Source: Saururus chinensis (taxonomy: Eukaryota > Streptophyta > Magnoliopsida > Piperales > Saururaceae). From it: a stretch of 64,000 nucleotides of DNA. Where the stretch lies: assembly GCA_035235625.1 (NCBI GenBank), contig CP141144.1, positions 46,188,014-46,252,013 of the forward strand. Reading direction: 5' to 3'. This document shows positions 34,544 to 46,560 of the stretch, piece after piece. Within the stretch, counting starts at the first letter, position 1, and every line of letters starts with the position of its first letter. The notes under the pieces were generated by a model that was not told the origin of the DNA, did no database searches, and worked only from the letters and a program-made list of their open reading frames with translations. Position numbers and translations under genes: made by a program.

Positions 34544-37240
34544 ATGCTTCATTTCAGCCAATCCTATCACCCTTTATTTACCATAATGAAGATGATTGAT
34601 ATTTGCATCCATTACAATGGAGAGGTAGGCAATGATAGCGTGCTATATGTAGGTGAAAAGACGCGGTTGATGAACATTGATTTGTCATTGAGTTATGATG
34701 AGCTGCAGGTTCAAATCAAAGAAAGACTTGTCATCAATGGTTATGTGACTTTGAAGTATTCAATTTTATCTCTGCAATCATCCATTCTGAATGAATTAAA
34801 AGATGATGAAAACCTGTAATAAGTGTTTTCCATTCATTAGAAGGCAAATAAAGAATTATTATCATTGTATGCGGATATGAAAGAGCTTGACAATGGTGAC
34901 AAATCACCATCAGTGAAAAGAAACTAGATTGTTAGTAGAGATAAATCTCTGGCTCACCCAAGCTTGAATGACAGATTGTAGACAGGAGTCAATAATACAT
35001 AATTCACTTGTGAATCAATTAAGTAAAAATGAATTTTAGATTACAAGATATTATACTTTATCATGTACTCGAACACACGATATTTACAATATTGTATTCA
35101 ATAAAAAGAATATCATTTTCAACAAAAATACAATATTTATAATATAGCATAACTAATGATGCGAAATACAAAGCGATATATCACAAATACTTTTTAGTGT
35201 TGTTAGAATAACATGACTTGTATGAACATTGTCCCATTGATAACATGATAAAATTTGTAAGCGTGTAATGAAATACACAATGTTAAGTTATATTGCATAT
35301 TGATTTACATGTTAATATCCATTGTAGATTGGGAGAATAGGGAGATTTTAACTTAACAAATCTATGTCACACATCATACAATAATCCAATGCCTACAGAA
35401 CCTATTACATAAGTCATTCATACTAGATTTGAAGAAATGTCGTTAACAATGAGTGCAAAAATGACTTCATTTGATAACTATGATCCCCCATACAGCCCTA
35501 GAAATTATGATGGACATGAATTTGAAGAAGTGTGGGGTGATGATCAATGGAACGAGAATGACATAATTGACATGGAAAGTATATTTGATCATGAAGAATT
35601 TGGACACAGTGAGGTACCCAGTAATATTAAGTTTAGACCGAGGCAAAGTAGGAGACAGTCGATGATCTCAACCTATTGGAACCAAATCTTGATGAGGGCG
35701 AGGTAATGATTGGTAGTTTGCAAGCAAAGGACTACTAGAATCTACTCCAATTATGTGCACATTTCCTAATTCTGGTACATTTCAAAATGATTTTGATCAA
35801 CCTTGCAATAAAGGCAAATTTCAAATATCAGGTTGTGGATGAGAAGAAGAATAAATTCGTTGCAAAGTGTTCCGACTAGTCTTGTAAGTGGTACATAAGG
35901 GCTTCAAACATAGGAGATATGCATCGCACCATTGGATTGCGAGCAAATGTTATGGGCTATTTAAAGATTTAACCAACATTACACCGAAAAGTATAGAAGG
36001 ATATATTTTGAAGTATTGGGATATAACTGTGAACTATAAGAAATGCTAGCATGCAGGTAAGGCACAATACTTATGATATTTACAGAGTCATGTTTAAGAG
36101 AACACAACCTTTCAAGAGGTTGTGTTATCAGCCACATGAGGCTTATATAGTCTTATTCTTCTAAAACACTACTTCTTTATCTATCATGTTACTACAAACA
36201 CACTTCTTATAAAGTCTAGTGTACAAACATATGATTAGTAATCTTTTCGTGTTCTTGGGAACAAGACCCATTAACTGTCATTTAATCTTTTTAATGTTAA
36301 CTACTTAAAATTTGATCGTGCAGGTAAAGCATTGTGCGATTTAATTGATGGGGGCATAGACAAATCCTATCATATACTTTCTACATATGGAATTTAGATG
36401 GAAAGGATTAATCTAGGAAGTGTAGTAGTTCCAATTAGATCATGTGATATTCTTGGACCTATAGGGGGATACAATTTTAAAAGAGTATTTTAGATATTTG
36501 GGTTGGTTGGAAAAGCTTTTAGAACAACATTAAGGTCATTGTTAACAGTAGATGCGACTTTCTTACATGAAAAGTATCTTGGTCAGCTATTAATAGTAAT
36601 TGCACTAGATGACAATATATTATGCTATGCATTGCATTTACAGTGGTCGAGAATGAGTGTGAGAAAACTTGGACATAGTTTCTGAAATTGCTCAGAAATT
36701 ATCTAACTTTTTATCCTCTAGACGAGTTGAATACAATTATTTTTTATAGAATGAAGGGCTTAAAAAATGTTGTTAAGTAGTATTTTCCCTCTACACACCA
36801 CGGATATTACATCCATCCCATGGCAACATATATGTTGGACATATTAAAACACAACTATCTAAAGAACTAGCTTAATGTGGCAGCTACAACTTTTAGGTAG
36901 AATGTGTATGAGGACACAATGAAAAATATTAAAGAAGATAATCTTGAAACATTTGCTTGCCTGAATAAGATAGGTGCATAGTACTGGGCCAATGTTGCAT
37001 TTGTAGGCAAAAGATATTGAATACTCAGCTCAAATAGGTCTAAAAGTGTTAATGCAATGTTAAAAAAAGATAGGTCGATGCCAATTACATAGTTAATTGA
37101 GCATACAAGGGAGCACACAACCGCACTCTTTGAGAAATTTCTAATAGATAAACAAAATATAACTGAAGATTTAACCTCATTTGCTCAGTAACACATCAAA
37201 ACTAGAAGAGAAGAAGCAAGGAATGTGTATGTATTTCCAT
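34544..37240 (+). pseudogene. Decayed MULE (MuDR-type) transposase
   Basis: A plus-strand series of fragments in the order of MuDR transposases. N-terminal CIHYNGE..YVGEK..SYDEL (34586-34700) is followed by an acidic linker (35437-35706), a DNA-binding region with VVDEKKNKFVAKC and CKWYIRASN (about 35820-35910), then the transposase core VDATFLHEKYLGQLL (about 36550-36600), KGLKNVVK, HPMATYMLDILK and a C-terminal RSMPIT..LIEHTREH region (about 37075-37110). Several in-frame stops occur (for example in the stretches at 36000, 36395 and 36490). Of the three acidic catalytic positions only the first (VDA) is clear; the second reads YRMKG instead of DRxKG and the third SNRSKS instead of SNxxES. 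So it cannot be active. It is interrupted at 37277 by an LTR fragment. Confidence 0.82.
36057..36323 (+). other. Probable intron in the MULE transposase
   Basis: 267 bp with gcatgcag|gtaagg at the left and tttgatcgtgcag|gtaaag at the right. The protein similarity runs from a CWHA-like piece before it to GKALCDLI after it. Because tgcaggtaa occurs at both borders, an insertion with a 9 bp target duplication is an alternative. The perfect GT..AG placement and pyrimidine-poor but usable end favour an intron. Confidence 0.55.
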
Positions 37241-37276
37241 TATTAATGTATGAATTCCAAGTTAACTCACTATATC

Positions 37277-37655
37277 TGTAACACTCCGACCCAAAAAACT
37301 GACCCAAACCGGGGGTTATTTGGAAAACAAAATTAGAGTTTATTAATTTAAACCGAAAAATTTAAAACAAGCCCAGCTAGGAGTGGCGGACTCTGGGTAA
37401 GAGTGATAATGTTCTTCTATGCACTACGATGTTTCGTTGCTCATAGGTCAAAACAAACTTAATTTTATAACTAATTTGGATCAGCTAACGTTGCCTTGTC
37501 GTTAGTTGCCTACATACATAGAGGATAACATTTACGATATTATTCCAATATGATTGGATCTGAATGTAGTTTCGCCTTAATGGCTGATACATGTATTCAA
37601 CATCACAAAATTATATACGTTAAAATACGTATATCCTTATACCCGAATATTTAGG
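37277..37655 (-). mobile_element. Family A LTR fragment
   Basis: It begins TGTAACACTCCGACC on the plus strand and matches the start of the family A LTRs at 6063 and the reverse complement of 5556: gggggttatttgg, then ctaatttggat, ttgcctacatacat and ttattccaatatgat. The match stops near 37655. It interrupts the 3' end of the MULE transposase. Confidence 0.8.
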
Positions 37656-37857
37656 TACCAGAAGCTAGCTCCCCCTCCTCCCCCCTCTCCCAGGTCACCC
37701 CCTTCTCACCCTTCTATTTTCCTCCTTCTTGCCCTTCCCCGAGCCCCCTATATCCCGCCGGAGGATGGGGCACTAGGTGCTGGAATCGGGCTCCCTGCCA
37801 AATTTTGGCCCCTCTCCTAGGTCACCCCCTTCTCCCTCCTCTATCTGGTCACTCCCT
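37656..37857. other. CT-rich segment of unknown origin
   Basis: About 200 bp with two copies of cccctctccyaggtcacccccttctc (about 37681 and 37811). Style resembles 39620-39780, another CT-rich block beside a CACTA-like end. Nothing more can be said. Confidence 0.4.
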
Positions 37858-39230
37858 GTGACAACCTTGACTTTGGGTAAGTTTTTAAAACTAATAGTAG
37901 AGTTTTTAGCACATATTATTTTTAATAAAGTTTTTGAAGGATTGCAGTAGAACCCTAAAAGACGAGCACAATGGCATTTGAATCACTCAAATTAGACATT
38001 GGGGCTATAAGTAATGGCCTTGAGATGCGTGTCTTATGGGTGAGAACTATAGTAAAACCTACTCATGAGTGGTCTTGTTTTGAAAAGCTCTTCGATACAA
38101 GTCCATCAGTACCAAGATCGCATAATTCCAACTTCTGGTTGAAAAGATATTGTCGTTTGAAGTTTTGAAATTTGAAAAAAATAAAAAAGGAGGGGCTGAC
38201 GAAGGCTGATGCAGAAATTGCATCAGCCTTGCATAAGCAATGTGGACAGCTCATCCATGTTGCTAATGCCGATGCATGGGACCGCCTGCATGGCAGCCTC
38301 GTGTCATGCAGGACCACCCTCGCAATGCGTGGCACTTGCATGGCGGGCATGCATTGCATAGTGCAACCACTCAATACATGCATGGCACATGTCCACACTA
38401 ATGACGCGCATGCCATGCATCGCGCACCTGTTCGTCCTCACTCACGGGTTCGGCTATAAATTCTGAACCTGTTCATCTACCTAGTGAAAATTTTTTACTC
38501 TACCATGCCCTAAACCTTCTTTTTACCTGTTCTATGCTATTTTAACTTTGAATTAAGCCATTCAAGAGGTGTATTTACCTAAATTGAGCATGTTGGACAT
38601 CGTGAAAGGGTTATTTTTCTGTTTTGAGATCTCAGAGGCCCAAAAACTTGACGTCCAATTTTGTGGTGTAAGGTGCATCATCTCCGTCTTGTGCGAGAAG
38701 CGAGGTAGGGAGTCTTAAGTTGTAAATTGATACTCTGGCCGTAAAATTACTCTTTCTCAACTATGCTCATTCTATTTTGTCTTGTCGATTTATTTTCTTA
38801 TCGTTATGTCAATGAAATATTGAATATACATTGTTTTATTGTATTAATTTTGTTAAAGATAGTTATTTGGAATAACATCCAAAAACTATCAGAGCATGGC
38901 TCTTTGACACGTGCAGGGTAAAATAATCTACAATTAGTGCACGCATGAGTGTGGAGTATCATGGGAAAACTCTTCACTTATTGAGCCTCTCAATGCCCCA
39001 TAAGTGCAGGGGGAATGCCGTTAGGTATCACGGCTATTGTATTGAATTGATCGTCATTAGATGAATTGTTGATTTTTTATTTTATTTCTAAAATTCTTTA
39101 TTGTTTCAGGAAAAAATTAAAGTTTTTAGCTTACTCATGAGCTTTTGCTTAGTATTATTTTAGATCTTAACACGATCTACTTAGTATAAACTACCGACTC
39201 CCACCCGGACTCTACAAGTTCAACACCAGA
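37858..39230 (+). mobile_element. Diverged LTR and interior piece related to family A
   Basis: It starts TGTGACAACC and follows the order of the solo LTR at 3513: a cttatgggt..actcatgag stretch, gatacaagtccatcagtacc, aaaaataaaaaaggagggg, then a GC-rich block with many tgcatggca words (38240-38450). At about 38886-38900 the sequence ctatcagagcatgg resembles an extended tRNA-Met primer site, and 38900-39060 is a reverse-complement copy of the box found twice in the interior at 8584-9180. It is a degraded relative; its 3' part is missing. Confidence 0.6.
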
Positions 39231-39639
39231 ACAAAAATAAAAAGAGAAGAATTTTCTAGTTAGATTACTTGAATATTGTTCCGGATGTACATTGTAATTA
39301 TTCTTTAGCTTGTATGCAAAGGCAGAATATGTCTCAAAATTTTTGTATAACTATGAGCTCTATCCATAGTGATCTATGGCATGTAAAATAATTATACTAC
39401 ACGATGTCAACTTGGTATCTATATATACAATGTTTTTGGTTGTGCTTTTACTCCAATGAAGTTTATTATTTAATTTTGATATTATGCGTGATGCTATGTT
39501 TGTTGAATGTCCTGATGGCCGTCAGGTTGTATCACATGAGAATATATATACACATGTTAGATGAAATTTATGATATTTATATTCTTATAAATATGCCAGT
39601 CGTCATACTCCCCATATGTTTTCCCCTTGTTCTTCTCCC
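39231..39639. other. Unassigned AT-rich sequence
   Basis: No gene or terminal repeat recognised. The plus-strand frame 39404-39793 runs across a TA-rich and a CT-rich block and has no domain; I treat it as chance. Confidence 0.35.
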
Positions 39640-40292
39640 ACTCACCCCCCTCTCCTTTGCTTCCCCCTCCCTCTCCTCCCTTGCTACTGACAGGAGGAGG
39701 GGCTCCAGGGCACCAAAGTCTGGTGCCCTTCCCCCTCTTCCCCTTTCATTGGTCCACCCTCGCCTCGACTACCCTAGCAAAGGCGGGTTATAATTTTTTT
39801 AAATTTTTTTTTCTTTTTAGCAATGCTTTTAAAAGTGTGGCTAATTATTTTTTAACTTATTAACGACACAAAAAAAGTATCACTAATCATTGTTTAAATT
39901 CTTTTAAGACATTTTGTACTAGTGACTCTTTTTAAAGAGCCACTAAAATATATTATTAGGGCGCTTAGTTATGGATAATGATTTTAATTTTATTAGCGAC
40001 TGATTAAATATTTTTTCATATTAGTGATGCTTAAAAAGTGTCGCTAATAATAAATTATTAGCAACGTTATGTAACAAACATCACTAAATAAACTTATATT
40101 AGTGACGCAAAAAAATCATTAATATATGGCACTATTGGCGACACTGTTTCATATGCACCACTAATTTGCTGTACCGACGGTAATTTTTTTGACGCTTAGT
40201 AAGCAACGCTAGTAGTCATTAGTGATGCTTTTATAACCATTAGCGATGCTTAAATTTAAGCTTCACTAATAACATTTTTTCTTGTGGTAGCG
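39640..40292 (+). mobile_element. 3' end of a CACTA-like DNA transposon
   Basis: From 39790 it is packed with short words of the type ttag(c/t)gacgct and their complements, as in subterminal repeats of CACTA (EnSpm) elements. It ends ttcttgtggtagcg, the reverse complement of a CACTA-type terminus (CGCTACCACAAGAA). The inner part is CT-rich. No transposase is visible here. Confidence 0.55.
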
Positions 40293-40337
40293 CTAGACCC
40301 CCATTGATGCCAAGTACTCTCAAATGACATGTCCTCT

Positions 40338-40667
40338 CACTACAACAAATAGTACTATTAGCAATGCTAATAGTGCTCAAAGAATTGCTAATGACTATTA
40401 ACGATGCTTAAATGCATCGATAAAATTGCAATTACCATTGCTCATTAGTGCCACTTAATACAAAGCATTGCTAATAGTTTGCCAATAGCGACATTTATTT
40501 TTGCATTACTAATTATTTTACTTTTCTGACACTTAATAAAGCATTACTAATAGTAAATTATTAGCAACGCTTGAATAAGCGTTGTAAATATAAAAAAAAT
40601 ATTTTAATAAAAAATATTTTGTTAGTGAAGCATAATTATGAGCGTCATTCATAAACCCATTTTTCAT
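40338..40667 (+). mobile_element. 5' end of a CACTA-like DNA transposon
   Basis: It opens with CACTACAACAAATAG, a textbook CACTA terminus, followed by the same subterminal words (attagcaatgct, taacgatgctt). It abuts the family C gypsy LTR near 40668. No matching 3' terminus is found on its right, so it is a fragment. Only 45 bp separate it from the 3'-type end before it. Confidence 0.6.
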
Positions 40668-42508
40668 GATGCATGTAATATGGCACATACGTGAGCAATA
40701 CTACATGAATCCGAATACATGTGACATGCTCCAAATCAATCCATATGTGCATCATTCTTAGTCCATATGTGTCAAATAACTATAACATTTGCCTCCCTAA
40801 GTATGCATGAACATAGAAATAGTGTTCAATTCTAAGCATAGACTTACGTATCATGAACAAACCATCATCATACTACACCTATGCTCTTGTGATGTTATTT
40901 GGTTCCTCCTTTTTGAAATCATGGGTAAAAACCATCAAAAACACATGTCCAAATTAATCCCAACCTCATGCTAGACTTAGGTAGGCAAACTCCTCACTAC
41001 GCTTAAGCTAGACATGGAAATGTAATTCACCCATAATTTAGCATAGCATGTGAAAGCATACAAGTCCGTTCTCATGCTTTAAATTTGCTGGAATCCTAAG
41101 TAAAACATGGAGAATCACTCAACATGAATTTAGAATAAGAATAATAACATGCTAAAGTCGAATAACATGTAAGCAATTTCATACTTGAACATATTCATAG
41201 CTTTCAAAATAACATTCATGTCCTCACAGTAGCATTTCTGAGTAAAGAATACTCATCATAATCATAATAAATAAAATTTAAGAAGAAGAACATGAAAATG
41301 AGCCAAAATAGTCAAAATGGCTAAACTAGCATTTGGTCGTTCGATCTGCCAAAAGGTCGTTTGAATGCCTGACCAATTGAACGGCCAGACAACTATTTGA
41401 TCTCTTAGCCGTTCGAACGCCTACATAGTAACCCTGGTTCGTCTTCAACCTTGCGAACCTAAAATTGAAAATACTTAAAATCAACATAAACATTCAGATT
41501 TCATTTCCAAACATCACAATATTGAAATATAAGTTTAGGAAATGATAGACTAGTCATTTATCAACTAAAACACAAAAAAATCACTAAAAAAATTAAGCTT
41601 TACATAAACTACCATTAAAGCTCAACATCAAGTAAAACCCACACAAATCATCCCAAACTTCAAATCCGAAACATAGACCCATTTTGAAAGAAAAACCCTT
41701 ACCTTCAGTGAGGTATTGACCCAAAATCGAAGCTTAAATCTCTTCAAATTCATACCCATATTTAAGGTTTAGTTAATACCTTGATAAATCTTATTATTAA
41801 AACTTAAATCACTTTAAAACTCATAGATCTAGGGCTTGCTTTGTTCCAAAATGATAATCCCTCATTATAAGTTTAAAATATGGATTAAAATCAGAAACTT
41901 TAGTAGTTTAAAACATGATTTATCCCCGAAAAAGATGAGATTAAGAATGATTAGGCAATACCCTAAGAGATTAATGAAGAAATTAAGATTAATTTTACCT
42001 TAATCAAGCTTTCCTCTTTTGGAATGGGGATTAGGGCTTCTCAGCCTCCGGGTCTTAGCCCTTCCCAAATGGTAATGGAGTTGGAGTTTCCTATTTATAT
42101 TAAGTTATGGGGTATACTTACTAAAAATCGGGGTAAATATAGAGTTTTATACTGAAAATTGAAATTTTGCTCATTTTAGGTTTAAAATGAAGTTTAAAAA
42201 TTTTGAAACACTTAAATAATGAAATAAATTAGGTTTAGGATCATGTGGGACCCATCACCCCAAATTATGAGCATGGGGCCCACAGTGGGACCCGCGCCCT
42301 AATTTTTTGAAAAAAATGAAAAAAAATCCAATTTTTTTTAATAAACTTAGCTTAACATAAAACCAACAAAATGAAGAAAATATTAATTAAAACCATTGTT
42401 AACCATCTTAAATCCCAAAACAAGTCAAATCGAACAAATTAACCCCAAAACCACATAATAACAACATATATAATCAAATATACTGATATAGGGTTTAGAG
42501 ATCTTACA
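40668..42508 (-). repeat. 3' LTR of gypsy G1 (family C)
   Basis: It starts TGTAAGATCTCTAAACC on the minus strand, after the G1 pol end. It contains a transcript-like region with cgttcgaacg words (41335-41420) also seen at 19040-19090 in the family C LTR at 18040-21008. It meets a CACTA-like fragment at its far end, so it is incomplete. Confidence 0.75.
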
Positions 42509-42689
42509 TCATTCTATTCTTTAGGAAGTTTGGTCCCCAAAATTCACTAACAATCAGCGGTAAAAAGGTGGGGGTGATTCTCTCTTATTTCATCCTCCTG
42601 CTCCCATGTGGCTTCCTCCACTTCAAGATTACGCCGTAGAACTTTTACTAATGGAATTACCTTACGTCGGAGAGTCTTCTCCTTTCTAT
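42509..42689 (-). pseudogene. End of gypsy G1 pol
   Basis: Minus-strand similarity to the gypsy integrase tail: RKEKTLRRKVIPLVKVLRR followed by EEATWEQEDEIREN and HPHLF. It is continuous in sense with the piece that ends at 46866; the family B LTR lies between them. Confidence 0.85.
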
Positions 42690-43459
42690 TGTAATGCCCG
42701 AGATTTTTCGCACATTTTCCTTAAAATTCACGGATAATTTTTGCAATATAACGTCTGTAAATCAGAGGAAAAATGATGAAATCAAAACCTGATAAAACAG
42801 TTTATCATTTAAAACAGTAAACATCCATTTTCCATCTAAATATTTTCATCATACGGTCAAACATCGTACGGCCAAAGTAAATATCATCAGGCGCTACTCG
42901 AAAACACATGTACGAATAAATTGTTATGATCATAGACTTTAAATACAAATCCCTCTCAGGCATCCCTGAGTGTAAGTCCCATAACAGTCCACAGACTAAT
43001 CCAATCGAAAGTCCAGAATAAACATATTAACGTCTCATCTCACCCAATACAAGAGATCGTGGCACAAAATACTCGCAGTGAGTCAAGCAGATACCTGAGT
43101 CAACGGGAATCAATCCACCACTGAAACGAGCATCCAACTCCAGGAGCTCTCCAACACAACCTGCAAAAGCCTCCCAAACAACGGGGCTAAAAGAAGTAGG
43201 GTGAGTATTTTCATACTCAGTAGGAAAATAGCCAGTAGGGGAAATCCCAAACGGTGAACTCAATAAGTTCATAAATACATGCGTCATGCAACTCAAACAT
43301 GAAGCAGATAGGCATATCAATATCATGCTCATACGCATACAAACATACCAAATGCACCATCGTGCCAAAGTCATACCAAATGCACCATCGTGCCAAAATC
43401 ATACCAAAGGCACCATCATGCCAAACTCATACTATCAAATCCAACTTACACAAACACCC

Positions 43460-43690
43460 TTATCCAGGGTCATACAAACTTACTCGTACCATCTTACTCA
43501 TACGACCTTACTCGTACAGTCTTCCTCAAAATCATACACTTACTGTCTTACTCAGAAACATACTCTCACAATTGTACTCATACACATACGCTTACAGTCT
43601 TACTCATACTCATACACTTACAGTCGTGCTCACACTCATACGCTTACAGTCATGCTCACACTCATACAGTCATACTCATACTCATAATCG
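43460..43690. repeat. Low-complexity actcatac/cttacagt repeat in the family B LTR
   Basis: A drifting array of short words (cttactcatac, cttacagtc). The inverted copy is at about 63400-63780 (gtaagtgtaag). It keeps all three plus-strand frames open for over 100 codons, which is an effect of composition, not coding. Confidence 0.8.
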
Positions 43691-44804
43691 TACACATATC
43701 AACGACCACTGAAACTCATTACAACTAATAAGCTCCAACGCGAAATGGAAAAGAATGCCAGTGGGGCAACACCTTAACCTCCGGGGAGTGACTAGACGCC
43801 ATGGACTTTTCCGAAGGTAAGGCACACCAATGCTCATGGGGCACTGGATCAAACAGGTAAGAGTAGATCCATGATACTACTTACCTGAGCGCGCAAACAT
43901 AAACACCCACATATAAGGGGTCATACAATTGCCCACCATAATGGGTCTTGTAGTGCCATTGCCACTCTTGGGCAGAAAACATACAGTGCCACTCTTGGGC
44001 GGAAACATACAACGTTCTCAATAGAGCATCAGACGTCTGGGCTTTATACAGCACACAGACAACATCCCGCAGGATAAACACCATGGCAAGACATGAGAAA
44101 TGCTTGGCCAACTCATTAGTGGCCAGTTCAACACGGAACTTAATTCGTCAAACCCTCAGGTCTCAAACTCACAACACTATCATTAGCTGTGATTATAATT
44201 CAAATTTGAATTAAGTATATTATGCGGTACAATTATGCTACACAAACTCACAGTCCTCGACTGATCAAACCGAAGCTGAGCCCGATCGAAACCCTAGTCC
44301 GTCAAGGCAGCAGACTTCACTTACCTCGTCCACATCATGGACAAAACTCATCATACATCAAACCCTTACAGTCATACATACTTTGCCATCCACCTTATGG
44401 CCAAACCATCTTACACTGACATCCTCAAATGAAGCTCCTCAGAGCCAACCCAGTTGTCGCCCTCTTACTTATATCTCACTTATGATGCTTACTTTTCACT
44501 TCATAATTTGTACGTTATGCTTGTACAATTATGCACACTCTTACTGTCTGACAATCGCCCAACATACAATCCAACCCAAACCGATCCATTCTAATCCTTG
44601 CCCGTCATATCCTCTGTCATCTATCATACGCTTACACAATCGTATCCAAATCTAGACAAAACCTCTGCCACCTCTTACTGTCCATCGCCTATACCTCTGC
44701 CCACATACACTTACACATAACCATATCATAGGCAATAGTCATCATACATACGTATGTCACACATACGTATAACATACACATACGGTCATACATACATAAC
44801 TTAC

Positions 44805-44975
44805 AAACATGCTCACTAGCCATCACTAGTGCATACATCAAACATACACGCTAGCCATCACTAGCACATGCATACATACATACTCCATACATGCACGCTA
44901 GCCATCACTAGCACATGCATAACACATACGTAGCATAATGACATATTTGCTAGCCATCACTAGCGCATACATAAT
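44805..44975. repeat. Tandem repeat of a palindromic 16-mer in the family B LTR
   Basis: The near-palindrome GCTAGCCATCACTAGC recurs four times with a 40-60 bp period (about 44815, 44850, 44896 and 44950), each followed by acatgcata-like spacer. Each unit can fold as a small hairpin (gctag/ctagc arms). Confidence 0.7.
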
Positions 44976-45189
44976 CCACATCCATAAAACGTGCATACAT
45001 CTCATGCATATCAATCATACTTAGCACCCATATTACACATACATCAAACACACTTACAGTTCATGTGCATGCCATATGTATATCAACATATCATATAATC
45101 ATGCTCATATGCACATCGTGCAATCATAGCATGCTACTACTCATTCAAGCATGCTTCATGAATTTACGAATTCAAAGCTCCCCTACCTC

Positions 45190-46560
45190 GTAATCATGAC
45201 GTTCGATGGCGAGCACATGACAGTGGCGGCGTCGGTGGCGGAGTCGGCGGCCAAAACCGTTGCCTGGATGAGAGAGCTGTTGTCCCGAGGGTTTTGGGAA
45301 GCGGCGGAACTAGTCACGGCCAAACAGGGTGTTAGAAATCAATGCGGCAAAACCCGCGATCCACGGCGGCACACTAGGGCGGCCGGGAGAAATATCGTGC
45401 CAACATATGTGGCGGTGCGATCAAATGTCGATGGTGTACACTGAAGATCGGCCGGTGGCTAAGACGTGCTCAACCGGCCACAAAGACGTCGAAATCGTCC
45501 GTGGACAGCACCCAACGGCGACGATTTTGTGTCAACAAGGGCCCACATAAGGGCGGAGAGTATGGGGCAACGCTTGAGAACAAAGGAGAGGTGGTGGAGG
45601 GCTATGTGTCTACTCCACTCAGTGGCAAAGCCATCCGATGGTCAGGCAGCACAAATGCGGCGCCTAAACCTAGAAGTACACGCGTGGCCACATGCACACA
45701 CGACCCAAAAGGGCGGGGGAGAGGGCTGAATGGAGACGACCCAAGGCCCACAAAAGCCAACAGGGCTAAGGCTCTAGCAATGGCCAATCTAAGCAGCAAC
45801 ATTGCCGATCGCCACCCACAACCAATACCCATGGTGCGGGCGGCTATGCATCTCGCGCAGTATAGGGCAAGGCAAGCGGCCCATTCTGAGCGGAGGTGTA
45901 ATTGGCCAAGTGGGGCTGGCCCTTACTATCGCCGAGCCGGGGCAGAGCCCACGATGGCCAAATGGCCCACGGCTCGTCGATGCCAATGACCCGAGACGCA
46001 CCCAAAGCGTCTAATCGGGCGGAGCAAGGCAATAGGGGCGAGGCAGGGTCGGAAACAGCAAACCCCTACCGACACCGGGTCGAGTAGGCTGGACGGAGTC
46101 CTACCAGTGACCGGACGATGACCGGAAATACACCGGCGTCCAAAACATCCCACGGACAGTGAAATGCAAATAGTAACAAAAACCCGACCAAAAGATCGGT
46201 AGCTCACCACGGAGCGAACAAAGCATGGCGGCAGCTCTAGCTGGCGCCTATGGGTTTCTGGCAGCCAACTAAACATAAGTCTAGTTGAGGGCGGCCGCAA
46301 ACAATGTCAAAATCGTATACCCACAGTTCAAAAACGGGATTGAAGGAGAGAAAAACCTGAAAAAAGGTTCGGTACCTCGTGGAGGAGCGAAGAGGCTGTG
46401 GCGGCGGTCATAGCCGGTACCTACAGACTCGTGGCGATGAGGCAAGGAGGATCCCGACAAGAATCGGTGAAATTTGATGATGAAGGAGGGAGAACGGAGC
46501 GACCGGATATGCCCTCGGGTTTTCTCACAAAACCACTAGACGTGAAAAAGAACTTACTGG
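45190..46560. other. GC-rich core of the family B LTR
   Basis: CpG-rich block with many overlapping open frames on both strands (for example 45501-45989 and 45926-46300). None has a recognisable domain, a consistent start or homology that I know. The matching block in the inverted copy is at 59990-61300 and in family E at 23340-24060. I read it as LTR sequence, not genes. Confidence 0.7.

Noticed and set aside
38172-38459. 95-codon plus-strand frame with many His/Ala/Cys codons
   Set aside because: It lies in the tgcatggca-rich block of a family A relative; the same block at 3880-4060 has other frames.
43286-43728. Three plus-strand frames open for 112-137 codons
   Set aside because: All three frames are open together because of the actcatac-type simple repeat, which is a composition effect.
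44805-44975. Regularly spaced repeats resembling a CRISPR array
   Set aside because: The DNA is plant nuclear, units are only 16 bp and palindromic, spacers are related to each other and there are no cas genes.
45501-46300. Large overlapping open frames on both strands (up to 162 codons)
   Set aside because: They lie in the CpG-rich core of a family B LTR, overlap in several frames, have no domain and recur as different frames in the inverted copy.
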